A stretch of 13,735 nt of DNA from an uncultured Collinsella sp. (lineage in GTDB: Bacteria; Actinomycetota; Coriobacteriia; Coriobacteriales; Coriobacteriaceae). This document shows positions 1 through 6,890 of this stretch, piece after piece. Below the pieces are notes generated by a model. The model saw only the letters and a program-made list of their open reading frames with translations, was not told the DNA's origin and did not search any database. How positions within the stretch are numbered: position 1 is the stretch's first letter; each line of letters opens with the position of its first letter. The position numbers and the translations under genes were made by a program. The stretch spans positions 1-13,735 of the forward strand of contig UQPI01000054.1 in NCBI GenBank assembly GCA_900542945.1, read 5' to 3'.

Positions 1-73
1 ATGCAGCAGGGGCTCTCAATGTTTTTATGTCCTGCTCATATCGTCTGTGCCGGCAGGTGGGGACGCTCCTTTG

Positions 74-1492
74 CTAGAAGATTTGGCGCAGGTCTCCGCG
101 GTTGAGGGCTTCGTTGAAGAGGTGCTTGAACACCACGCTACCGTGTAGACCGTCGTGCTCGAACTCGTTGGTCACCCAGGCATGCGAGTTACCCACGCGG
201 CTGAGCGTATCGAGCTGCATGCCCGAATCGACGTACATGTCGTCGAAATACACCGCGGCCTGCAGGGGCACCTCGTTGCACGCCAGTCGCTGCGGGTCGT
301 AGATCTTGTCCCAGCTGGTGTCTTCCATCAGCAGGTCCATGGCGGGCTTGAAGGGCTTGAGCTCGGGCATCTGCTCGAACATCCACGGGAACATGGCCTC
401 GCCGGTAAACATGAGCGGGCGCACGAGGGTGTCAAACTCGGCGCGGTGTGCCTTCTCTTCAGCCGCGGCCCAGCCAATGGGCATGGTGTCACCGTCGGCG
501 TATATGAACTCCTGCAGCGTCCAGTACAGCGGATTCGTGCGCGTGTTGGTGCGCTCGAAGGCGCGCATCAAAAAGCTGTCGGATACCGAGGCGCCGCAGG
601 TCAGCGCGCCGTCGCCGTCAACAAAAGCGTGATCGATAATCCAATGCATGCGCTCAAAGCTCGGCTTCATGCCAAAGTCGCTGCCCATGAGCTGTAGGCG
701 CTCGACCGTCATCGGCGAGCCGTCGGGCAGCACGGGCTTTTGCTCCTCGAGGGCATCTGCCAGGGCCGCCACGCGCTCGACGTCGGCGGGGTAGCGGTTG
801 TAATACTGCTGCGTCTTGGCAGCCATGCGCGGGAAGGTGTGCGCGTAGACCTCGCTTGCGCTCGCCGGTACGTGGGGGATGCCGCCGCAGGTAAAGCTTG
901 CCGCCACGCCCTCGGGGAAGAGCGACAGGTAGCTCAGCGTCAAAAAGCCGCCGTAGCTCTGCCCGAGCGTGACCCAGGGCCTGCCGCCAAAGCCTACCAG
1001 GCGCAGGTACTCAAAATCGCGCACGATAGAGCTGGCGAGGTGACGCTTGAGGAAGTCCGCCTGCGAGCGTGCTGTATCGGCGCCGGCGGCCTCGGCGCGA
1101 TCGCCCAAGGTGGCAATCGTGCGTCCGTCCACGCAGCTACTGCGTCCGGTGCCGCGCTGGTCGGGCAGGACCACGCGGAAGTGCTTGACGGCCTCTTCGA
1201 TCCAGCCATCGCTTGTGGGCGACAGCGGACGCGGGCTCTCGCCGCCGGGGCCGCCCTGCAAAAACAGGAGCAGCGGCAGATCGTCGTTGATGCGGTCGGG
1301 CGCGCAAACCACGCGGTAGAAGAACTTGATGCTCTCGGGCGCGCCGGCGATGGGCGCCGGCATAGCGCCGCGGCGCATGGTGCTGCCGACGGCCAGGAGC
1401 ATCGGCTCCAGGCCGCGCCAGTCGAGGGGGACGTCGATGCTGTGGTCCTCGACGTAAAGGCCGGGGACGTGGTACGAAGTGATGAGGGCCAT
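74..1492 (-). CDS. alpha/beta hydrolase, proline iminopeptidase-like (peptidase family S33)
   Basis: Predicted cytoplasmic serine hydrolase of 472 residues, resembling the long proline iminopeptidases that remove N-terminal proline from peptides. Seen: an oxyanion-hole motif FLQGGPGG near residue 80, DQRGTGRSS shortly after it, the nucleophile elbow GQSYGG with Ser179, acidic candidates around 417-422, and a C-terminal EHDGLHG with His446/His450 as the probable catalytic histidine. There is no signal peptide or membrane segment. The frame stays open to a further Met at 1573 (499 residues). I chose the Met at 1492 because a GGAAG ribosome site precedes it, a possible promoter -10 (1531-1536) lies inside the longer version, and the extra 27 residues look unlike the family. 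The gene is divergent from proA. Substrate is not determined; it could be a general aminopeptidase or esterase of the same fold. No clear terminator is visible in the 73 bases downstream. Confidence 0.85.
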   Translation of the reverse strand: MALITSYHVPGLYVEDHSIDVPLDWRGLEPMLLAVGSTMRRGAMPAPIAGAPESIKFFYRVVCAPDRINDDLPLLLFLQGGPGGESPRPLSPTSDGWIEEAVKHFRVVLPDQRGTGRSSCVDGRTIATLGDRAEAAGADTARSQADFLKRHLASSIVRDFEYLRLVGFGGRPWVTLGQSYGGFLTLSYLSLFPEGVAASFTCGGIPHVPASASEVYAHTFPRMAAKTQQYYNRYPADVERVAALADALEEQKPVLPDGSPMTVERLQLMGSDFGMKPSFERMHWIIDHAFVDGDGALTCGASVSDSFLMRAFERTNTRTNPLYWTLQEFIYADGDTMPIGWAAAEEKAHRAEFDTLVRPLMFTGEAMFPWMFEQMPELKPFKPAMDLLMEDTSWDKIYDPQRLACNEVPLQAAVYFDDMYVDSGMQLDTLSRVGNSHAWVTNEFEHDGLHGSVVFKHLFNEALNRGDLRQIF

Positions 1493-1530
1493 GTGAGTCT
1501 TCCGTTCGTTGCGGTGTTTCGGGTTGACCA

Positions 1531-1561
1531 ATTCTACCGCCGTGGGCGAGGCCATGCGCAA
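1531..1561 (-). promoter_or_regulatory. possible promoter of the S33 hydrolase gene
   Basis: Read on the minus strand: TTGCGC (1561-1556), a 19-bp spacer, then TAGAAT (1536-1531), five of six matches to the -10 consensus. Transcription would begin about 30 bases before the ATG at 1492, which supports that start. The spacer is long and the -35 is weak. Confidence 0.3.
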
Positions 1562-1604
1562 ATCGGCTACCATGGTTGCAAACTTCTAGGAGAAAGGGCC
1601 GCCC

Positions 1605-2891
1605 ATGTCGGTCGATATAGCCACGTATGTCCACGATCTTGCCGTTGCCGCTAAGGCAGCGTCGGCCTCGCTTGCCACGGCGAGCGACGAGCAGCGCCAG
1701 GAGGCCGTGCGCGCCATGGCCGCAGCACTGCGCAACGGTGTCGACTCCATCGTTGCCGCCAACGAGCTCGATATGTCCGCCGCGCGCGATGCGGGGACCT
1801 CGGCGGGGCTCCTCGACCGTCTGCTGCTGACGCCCGAGCGCGTTGAGGGTATGGCCGCCGGCCTGGAGAAGCTCGCCGAGCTGCCCGATCCTGTCGGCCG
1901 CGTGCTCGACCACCGCGTGCTCGCAAGCGGCGTGGACCTCACCCGCGTGAGCGTGCCGTTGGGCCTGGTCGCCATGGTGTACGAGGCGCGCCCCAACGTG
2001 ACGGCCGACGCCGCGGGCATCTGCATCCGCACCGGCAACGCCTGCATTCTGCGCGGCGGCTCGCTGGCCTATCACTCGTGTGCCATGATTTCTGAGCTGC
2101 TGGCCGATGCGCTCGAGACCAAGGGCTTCCCGCGCGAGGCTATCTCGATGATCGAGTCCACCGACCGCGAGGCCACCGGCGAGCTCATGAAGCTCCGCGG
2201 TATTGTCGATGTGCTCATTCCGCGTGGCGGTGCGGGCCTGATCCAGCGCTGCGTGCGCGAGTCGCTTGTGCCGGTGATCGAGACGGGCACAGGCAACTGC
2301 CACATCTACGTGCATGAATCCGCCGATTTTGACAAGGCGCTCAACATTATCGTCAACGCTAAGACGCAGCGCGTGGGCGTGTGCAATGCCGCCGAGTCGC
2401 TGCTGGTCGACCGTGCCGTGGCGGATTCGTTTTTGCCGGCGGTCGTTGCCGTGCTGCACGACCACGGCGTGCTGATTCACGGCGACGAGGCCACGTGCGC
2501 CGCATGCGCTGCCGCCGGGCTTGCCGAGGGCGACGACTATGTAGCCGCGACTGAGGAGGACTGGGGCCGCGAGTATCTGGCGCTCGAGATGAGCGTGAAG
2601 GTCGTGGCGAACGAGGACGAAGCCATCGCGCACATCAACCGCTACGGCACCATGCACTCCGAGGCCATCGTTGCCGAGGACGAGGATGCCTGCGAGCGCT
2701 TCCTGGACGCGGTCGATGCCTCGGCCGTGTATGCCAACGCCAGCACGCGCTTCACCGACGGCGGCGAGTTTGGCCTGGGCGCCGAGATCGGCATCTCGAC
2801 CCAAAAGCTCCACGCCCGCGGCCCCTTTGCCGCCGAGGCCCTCACTACCTACAAATACAAGCTCCGCGGCACCGGCCAGGTCCGTCCCTAA
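1605..2891 (+). CDS. proA: glutamate-5-semialdehyde dehydrogenase (gamma-glutamyl phosphate reductase)
   Basis: Cytoplasmic enzyme that reduces gamma-glutamyl phosphate to glutamate-5-semialdehyde with NADPH, the second step of proline synthesis. It has 428 residues, normal for the family (about 415-430). Seen: the family segments VPLGLVAMVYEARPNVT, GNACILRGGSLAYHS, and TQRVGVCNAAESLLVD carrying the catalytic cysteine (Cys260), plus a conserved C-terminal half containing FTDGGEFGLGAEIGIST. The start is supported by AGGAG at 1588-1592 and AAAGG at 1593-1597 before the ATG. ProB, the kinase that makes its substrate, is not adjacent, so the pathway is split here or proB lies elsewhere. The gene stands alone: it is divergent from the hydrolase and convergent with the HD-domain gene, sharing the hairpin at 2909-2945 as terminator. 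Confidence 0.97.
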   Translation: MSVDIATYVHDLAVAAKAASASLATASDEQRQEAVRAMAAALRNGVDSIVAANELDMSAARDAGTSAGLLDRLLLTPERVEGMAAGLEKLAELPDPVGRVLDHRVLASGVDLTRVSVPLGLVAMVYEARPNVTADAAGICIRTGNACILRGGSLAYHSCAMISELLADALETKGFPREAISMIESTDREATGELMKLRGIVDVLIPRGGAGLIQRCVRESLVPVIETGTGNCHIYVHESADFDKALNIIVNAKTQRVGVCNAAESLLVDRAVADSFLPAVVAVLHDHGVLIHGDEATCAACAAAGLAEGDDYVAATEEDWGREYLALEMSVKVVANEDEAIAHINRYGTMHSEAIVAEDEDACERFLDAVDASAVYANASTRFTDGGEFGLGAEIGISTQKLHARGPFAAEALTTYKYKLRGTGQVRP

Positions 2892-2901
2892 ACCTGTTGC
2901 A

Positions 2902-2945
2902 AACGAAAAACCACCACAAAGGCGCCTGTCCCCTTTGCGGTGGTT
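2902..2945. repeat. REP-like hairpin repeat, copy 1
   Basis: About 45 bp, nearly identical to the copy at 3620-3664. It begins AACGAAAAA and continues with the arm CCACCACAAAGG, the loop CGCCTGTCC (2923-2931) and a right arm. It differs from copy 2 at one loop base (C for T), at one right-arm base (2938, C for T, which leaves an A-C mismatch) and by one A in the A-run. The near-identity over arm and loop indicates duplication of a mobile or amplified short sequence, not independent terminators. Confidence 0.8.
2909..2945. terminator. hairpin terminator between convergent proA and the HD-domain gene
   Basis: 14-bp stem (2909-2922 with 2932-2945, one mismatch) around a 9-base loop, starting 18 bases after the proA stop and ending 18 bases past the HD gene stop. 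Read on the minus strand the stem is followed by T's from the A-run 2906-2910, so it should work best for the HD gene. In the proA direction only two T's follow, so termination there may be weaker. Confidence 0.65.
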
Positions 2946-2962
2946 ATAGGTGGCGTGGGCGG

Positions 2963-3562
2963 TTAGGCCTGGAAGGTGTCGCGATCGGGAGCGAAGGATT
3001 GCATGGCCGCGATGGTACGGTCGAAGAGCTCGGGAAGCTCCCAGCCCAGCATCTCGGCGCCCTGCGAAATCACGTCACGCGAGCAGCCGGCGGCAAAGCG
3101 CTTGTCCTTGAACTTCTTCTTGAGCGACTTGGTCGTAAAGTCCATGACGCTCTTGCTCGGGCGCATGACGACGGCGGCTCCGATCAGGCCGGTGAGCTCG
3201 TCGCAGGCGAACAGTATCTTTTCCATCTGCAGTTCGGGCTTGGGCAGCGAGGTGTTGAAATCGGACGTGTGCGCCTGGATGGCGCGAATGAGCTCGGGAG
3301 AGGCGCCCTCGCCCTCGAGGATCTCGGCCGCATAGATGGTGTGGTTCATGGGGTCATCCTCATGCTCCTCCCAATCCAGGTCGTGCAGCAGGCCGACGAT
3401 GCCCCAAAACTCCTCGTTCTCGGGGTCGAACTCGCGCGCAAAGTAGCGCATGGTGCCCTCGACCGTTTCGCCATGGGTGATGTGGAACGGGTCCTTGTTG
3501 TGCTCGTTGAGCAGTTCGAACGCACGGTCGCGGGTGATTCCGGCGGTAAGTGGCTCTGCCAT
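2963..3562 (-). CDS. HD-domain protein, putative metal-dependent phosphohydrolase
   Basis: 199-residue soluble protein of the HD superfamily, whose members hydrolyse phosphate esters or nucleotides using metal-binding His/Asp residues. Seen: His27/His30 in HITHGE, the signature HD pair His60-Asp61 in GLLHDLDWE, then His74 (NHTIYAAEIL) and His98 (AHTSD), and CDELTGLIGA further on, the usual order for small HDIG-type proteins. The C-terminal third is helical and lysine-rich with no recognised domain. The start is well supported by AAGGAG about 7 bases before the ATG. Copies of a 45-bp hairpin repeat flank the gene (2902-2945 and 3620-3664). The region just upstream carries a perfect tandem 9-mer (3607-3624) and no convincing promoter. 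The true substrate cannot be told from sequence; related proteins are often annotated only as hydrolases. Confidence 0.85.
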   Translation of the reverse strand: MAEPLTAGITRDRAFELLNEHNKDPFHITHGETVEGTMRYFAREFDPENEEFWGIVGLLHDLDWEEHEDDPMNHTIYAAEILEGEGASPELIRAIQAHTSDFNTSLPKPELQMEKILFACDELTGLIGAAVVMRPSKSVMDFTTKSLKKKFKDKRFAAGCSRDVISQGAEMLGWELPELFDRTIAAMQSFAPDRDTFQA

Positions 3563-3606
3563 AAGAGGCTCCTTGTGCTCGTAGGTATCGCTAAGAATGA
3601 ATACTA

Positions 3607-3624
3607 CTAGAACGACTAGAACGA
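3607..3624. repeat. tandem duplication of a 9-mer (CTAGAACGA x2)
   Basis: Two perfect adjacent copies, 3607-3615 and 3616-3624, lie upstream of the HD-domain gene and directly against hairpin repeat copy 2, whose AACGA start is the end of the second 9-mer. This could be a slippage product or a footprint of repeat insertion. Confidence 0.7.
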
Positions 3625-3664
3625 AAAAACCACCACAAAGGTGCCTGTCCCCTTTGTGGTGGTT
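3620..3664. repeat. REP-like hairpin repeat, copy 2
   Basis: Second copy of the element at 2902-2945, in the same orientation. The arms 3628-3641 and 3651-3664 pair perfectly over 14 bp. The loop TGCCTGTCC (3642-3650) matches copy 1 in eight of nine bases. From memory, GGTGCCTGTCCCC-type cores recur in intergenic hairpins of many bacteria and have been linked to REP-associated Y1 transposases. That link is a recollection; no such transposase gene is in this window. Confidence 0.8.
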
Positions 3665-3667
3665 TTT
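3624..3667. terminator. bidirectional hairpin terminator after the CarD-family gene
   Basis: A perfect 14-bp stem with a 9-base loop has six A's before it (3624-3629) and five T's after it (3663-3667), so it has terminator form in both directions. It begins 12 bases past the stop of the CarD-family gene when read on the minus strand, and would insulate the HD-domain gene from read-through. Confidence 0.8.
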
Positions 3668-3679
3668 GGCGCGGATGGG

Positions 3680-4165
3680 TTAGTTGAGGGCGGCTTGGGC
3701 TAGGCGGGCTTCGGCGTCCTCTTCGGTGACGCCCAGGGCCACGGCGAACTCCTCGATGGAGCGGCGCTTGGCCTCCTTGAGTACGCGCATGTAGTAAGAG
3801 CTGGGCTTTTTATCAGCTTCCTCGGCCTGGCGAATGCGGTGCATCATGGTCTTTGCCACGCGGACCGTCTCGGGCGCGCCCAGCTTGAGCTGCTGCTTAA
3901 AGTGCGTCTCCTCAAGCGAGCTGTTACGCTCGGTAAAGGTGTCGCACTCCAGCTCGTCATAGTGGCTCAGCAGGTGCTCGGCATCTTGCTGGGAGATGGC
4001 GGCATGCAAACGATCGGCCTGCGCCACGGGGTACATGAGGATCGTCTGCGCATGTCCCTGCTTGGTCTCGAGCAACAGCATGGGCTGCGGCGTGTCGTCC
4101 CTAAAACCGACGACGGTGCAGACTCCCTGACCCGGATGAATGACGTGTTGACCGATTGAGAACAT
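3680..4165 (-). CDS. CarD family transcriptional regulator
   Basis: 161-residue CarD/CdnL-type protein. Members bind the RNA polymerase beta subunit and stabilise open promoter complexes, especially at rRNA promoters, in Actinobacteria and Firmicutes. Seen: residues 1-60 match the RNAP-interacting domain (FSIGQHVIHPGQGVCTV at the start, then a beta-rich stretch ending in ILMYPVAQADRL). Residues about 65-161 are helical and rich in charged residues (MMHRIRQAEEADKKPSS, LKEAKRRSIEEFAVALG), consistent with the DNA-binding C-terminal domain. Length fits the family. GGAGG precedes the ATG by about 5 bases. Its own promoter is not clear; TGTTATTCT (4208-4200, minus strand) could be an extended -10. 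It ends at the hairpin 3624-3667. Confidence 0.9.
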   Translation of the reverse strand: MFSIGQHVIHPGQGVCTVVGFRDDTPQPMLLLETKQGHAQTILMYPVAQADRLHAAISQQDAEHLLSHYDELECDTFTERNSSLEETHFKQQLKLGAPETVRVAKTMMHRIRQAEEADKKPSSYYMRVLKEAKRRSIEEFAVALGVTEEDAEARLAQAALN

Positions 4166-4507
4166 GCTACCTCCAACTTATACGAATTTACGTATGTCTA
4201 GAATAACACGCTGACGTGCGCAAACCCTTACTTTATGCAGGAAAAGCACACAATTCTGATAGGTAAGAGTATTCGATAACAGACGCAGCTCATTCACACC
4301 TTTATGCATTTTCAACGCCTGCATAATCTGCAGGCAGACCGGCATCTTTGAGTGACTCCATGCAAGCTGTAGTCATTTTTGTGCATATGCAATATCTATT
4401 AGCTTTACCCTGCGACAGTGCCCGTCGCTTGTGATAGAGTGCTACAAACTCTGGCTTTTGCCCTACGAGTGACCAAGAGCTCGGGGGCTTTAACACAAGG
4501 AGGATCT
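4166..4507. other. intergenic region between the CarD-family gene and argS
   Basis: 342 bases, visibly more AT-rich than its surroundings, carrying the divergent control regions of the CarD-family gene and argS. It contains a perfect 7-bp inverted repeat GCCTGCA/TGCAGGC (4317-4323 and 4329-4335), a 10-bp palindrome TGCATATGCA (4382-4391) and a plausible argS promoter. I see no convincing gene and no T-box leader: no specifier stem or antiterminator core was recognised. Confidence 0.6.
4412..4440 (+). promoter_or_regulatory. predicted argS promoter
   Basis: GCGACA (4412-4417), 17-bp spacer, TAGAGT (4435-4440) with an extended TG at 4432-4433. Transcription would start near 4447, giving a short leader of about 60 bases before the argS ATG. 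Both hexamers match consensus at four of six positions. Confidence 0.45.
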
Positions 4508-6361
4508 ATGCCCGAGAAGATTGAAGAGCTGGTACGCGCTGCGCTTGCTGCGGCCCAGGAGGCCGGCGACCTTTCCGCATTTGAACTTGACGATTGCGCT
4601 ATCGAGCGACCGGCTGACACTTCTCATGGCGAGTGGACCTCTACCATGGCCCTGAAGTCCGCCAAGCTGGCCCACTGCGCCCCGCGCAAGATCGCCGAGG
4701 TCATCGTTGCCCATATGCCCGAGGACCCCGCGATCGAGAAGGTCGAGATCGCAGGCCCCGGCTTCATCAACTTCTACCTCTCCGTTGCCGTCAAGAATGC
4801 CATCTTTGGCGAGGCTCGCGAGAAGGGCATGGACTTCGCTAAGTCCAACGTCGGTGGTGGCCTGAAGACCCAGGTCGAGTTCGTTTCCGCCAACCCCGTC
4901 GGCCCCATGCACATCGGCCACGGCCGCTGGGCCGCGCTGGGCGATTCGCTCTGCCGCGTTATGGACCACGCCGGCTATGAGATCCAGCGTGAGTTCTACA
5001 TCAATGACCACGGCTCTCAGATGAACACCTTCGGCAACTCCATCAGCACGCGCTATATGCAGCTTGCCGACATCATCGCCAAGCAGGGCGTTGATATCGA
5101 CGAGGCTCACAAGCTGCTGATCGCCGACCGTGACGCCTTTGTTGCCGACGAGAACGACGAGCACCCCGAGACCCATCCGTATCAGGACAACTTTGCCGAG
5201 ACCTTGGGCAAGGACTCTTACGGCGGCGACTACATCATCGACGAGGCCGCCGAGTTCTGGCGCACCGACGGCGACAAGTGGGTCGACGCCGATCCGCAGG
5301 AGCGTATGGAGAGCTTCCGTGAGCGCGGCTATGTAAAGATGGTCGACAACATGCGCGACCTCTGCCACGCCGTCAACTGCGACTTTGATCGTTGGTACTC
5401 CGAGCGCTCGCTGTACGTGAAGGACACCGAGGGCGAGACCGCCGGCACCTCTGCCGTCGACCGCGCTTTTGAGAAGCTCGACAAGATGGGCTACCTCTAT
5501 ACCAAGGACGGCGCCCTGTGGTTCCGTTCCACCGACCTGGGCGACGACAAGGACCGCGTCCTGATCAAGTCCGACGGCGAGTACACCTACTTCGCCTCCG
5601 ATGTTGCCTATCACTGGGATAAGTTCCAGCGCGTCGATCACGTCATCGACATCTGGGGCGCCGACCACCACGGTTACATCGAGCGCGTCCGCTGCGTCTG
5701 CGACGCTCTGGGTTACCCCGGCAAGTTCGAGGTTCTACTGGGCCAGCTCGTCAACCTGCTGCGTAACGGCAAGCCCGTCCGTATGTCCAAGCGCAAGGGC
5801 ACCATGGTGACCCTGCAGGAGCTCGTCGACGAGGTCGGCTCCGATGCCGCTCGCTACACGCTCATCTCCAAGAGCTCCAACCAGATGGTCGACTTCGATA
5901 TCGAGGCCGTCAAGAAGCGCGACAACTCCAACCCGGTCTATTACGTGCAGTATGCTCATGCCCGCGTGTGCTCCATCCTGCGCCGTGCCGCCGACGTAAC
6001 GCCTGAGCAGGCCGACGAGATGGGCATGAAGGCCGTTGCCGCCAAGGCCATCGGTGAGAACGTCGATTACTCGCTGCTGACCGACCCGACCGAGCTCGCC
6101 CTTTCGCGCAAGCTCAACGAGCTCACCGACCTGATCGCCAGCTGCGCTCGCGATCGCGCCCCGTTCCGTCTGACCCACTTTGCCGAGGAACTCGCCGGTG
6201 ACTTCCACAGCTTCTACGCTGCCTGCCAGGTGCTGCCGAGCGAGGGCCGTCCCGTCGACCCCGAGCTTTCGCGTGCCCGTCTGGCCGCTTGCGATGCCGT
6301 CCGCGTGACGCTCGCCCTGGTGCTCACCCTCGTTGGCGTTTCCGCGCCCGAGCAGATGTAA
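4508..6361 (+). CDS. argS: arginyl-tRNA synthetase
   Basis: Class Ia aminoacyl-tRNA synthetase of 617 residues that charges tRNA-Arg with arginine in the cytoplasm. Seen: an N-terminal Arg-tRNA-synthetase domain (about 1-100), the first catalytic signature VSANPVGPMHIGHGRW with HIGH at 135-138, the family segment EFYINDHGSQM, WGADHHGY before the second signature, RMSKRKG at 425-431 in place of KMSKS, and a C-terminal DALR anticodon-binding domain from about residue 475 (NPVYYVQYAHARVCS). The frame is open 30 codons further upstream, but AAGGAGG at 4497-4503, four bases before the ATG, fixes this start. The long acidic insertion around residues 190-300 is usual for many bacterial ArgRS. Single-gene unit with its own promoter and terminator. 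Confidence 0.97.
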   Translation: MPEKIEELVRAALAAAQEAGDLSAFELDDCAIERPADTSHGEWTSTMALKSAKLAHCAPRKIAEVIVAHMPEDPAIEKVEIAGPGFINFYLSVAVKNAIFGEAREKGMDFAKSNVGGGLKTQVEFVSANPVGPMHIGHGRWAALGDSLCRVMDHAGYEIQREFYINDHGSQMNTFGNSISTRYMQLADIIAKQGVDIDEAHKLLIADRDAFVADENDEHPETHPYQDNFAETLGKDSYGGDYIIDEAAEFWRTDGDKWVDADPQERMESFRERGYVKMVDNMRDLCHAVNCDFDRWYSERSLYVKDTEGETAGTSAVDRAFEKLDKMGYLYTKDGALWFRSTDLGDDKDRVLIKSDGEYTYFASDVAYHWDKFQRVDHVIDIWGADHHGYIERVRCVCDALGYPGKFEVLLGQLVNLLRNGKPVRMSKRKGTMVTLQELVDEVGSDAARYTLISKSSNQMVDFDIEAVKKRDNSNPVYYVQYAHARVCSILRRAADVTPEQADEMGMKAVAAKAIGENVDYSLLTDPTELALSRKLNELTDLIASCARDRAPFRLTHFAEELAGDFHSFYAACQVLPSEGRPVDPELSRARLAACDAVRVTLALVLTLVGVSAPEQM

Positions 6362-6407
6362 TCTGCGGGTCATTTGACCGTGTAGGTTTGGTTTAACTGA
6401 GCCCTAT

Positions 6408-6440
6408 AAGCCCGATCTCCCACGGAGGTCGGGCTTTTTT
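6408..6440 (+). terminator. Rho-independent terminator of argS
   Basis: Stem AAGCCCGATCTCC (6408-6420) with GGAGGTCGGGCTT (6424-6436), 13 pairs including one G-U, loop CAC, followed by a T-run to 6440. It begins 47 bases after the argS stop. Confidence 0.92.
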
Positions 6441-6485
6441 CGCAAATGCCGACGTATTGACGAATTTGGAACTGCTGGAAATACG

Positions 6486-6635
6486 AAACTATGCCGGTTT
6501 ACTACGATGAATTGAGAATTTCCAACCACGCCGGCTTTTCGCAAAAAAGCGCAAGGCATCTACCTGCGGTTTTAGTTCAACCGGTTTCGGAGTAGTCGCG
6601 GTTGAGCGATTCATCGTAGTAAACCGCCATAGTTT
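6486..6635. repeat. 150-bp foldback element with 27-bp inverted arms
   Basis: The left arm 6486-6512 (AAACTATGCCGGTTTACTAC and seven more bases) is the reverse complement of 6609-6635 with a single mismatch in 27. Inside, CAACCACG (6523-6530) can pair with CGCGGTTG (6597-6604) at 7 of 8 positions, and CGC-AAGG/CCT-GCG forms a further small hairpin around 6550-6578. The whole unit can therefore fold into one long branched stem. It has no T-run after it and lies between the argS terminator and the rho promoter. It may be a non-autonomous mobile element (MITE-like) or a structured RNA; no transposase ORF is present. Confidence 0.85.
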
Positions 6636-6719
6636 TGGCGGAGGCGGTCGGATTTGTGGGCGGTAAACCAAAGAGTATCCCTTTTGACTAGTCGTTTATG
6701 AACGTCCCCGATGACTAAG

Positions 6720-6747
6720 TTGCAGGTGACGGCGGTTGTGTTACACT
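6720..6747 (+). promoter_or_regulatory. predicted rho promoter
   Basis: TTGCAG (6720-6725), 16-bp spacer, TACACT (6742-6747). It would give a leader of about 135 bases before the rho GTG. A second candidate -35, TTGACG (6760-6765), has no good -10. The leader contains small hairpins (TCCGT/ACGGA, CCCTG/CAGGG at 6828-6847) and a perfect 10-bp palindrome TGTGATCACA (6852-6861). Confidence 0.4.
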
Positions 6748-6890
6748 AACGCTGCGTAGTTGACGCAATCATCTCGATACAGATCAATGATGTCCGTCGT
6801 TTTGAACGGAACTAGACTGTTTAGCCGCCCTGAAGGTTTATGCAGGGAGCATGTGATCACAGGGCTTGAAAAGAAAGTTGAGCAAACACT

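Noticed and set aside
1137..2813. Long open frame on the minus strand opposite proA (558 codons)
   Set aside because: Antisense shadow caused by high GC third positions; composition is His/Ala/Gly/Arg-rich with no family resemblance, and proA on the plus strand is certain.
2902..3664. CRISPR array suggested by repeated near-identical sequence
   Set aside because: Only two copies, separated by a gene and intergenic sequence, not by short spacers; each copy is itself a long hairpin.
4302..4496. 64-codon minus-strand frame between the CarD-family gene and argS
   Set aside because: No ribosome site, atypical composition, and it overlaps the predicted argS promoter and an inverted repeat.
4166..4507. 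T-box riboswitch before argS
   Set aside because: No specifier-loop arrangement or T-box antiterminator core was found, no terminator hairpin with a T-run lies before the start codon, and the predicted leader is only about 60 bases.
6489..6671. 60-codon minus-strand frame across the foldback element
   Set aside because: The frame is mostly the inverted-repeat sequence itself; no ribosome site. Better explained as a noncoding repeat.
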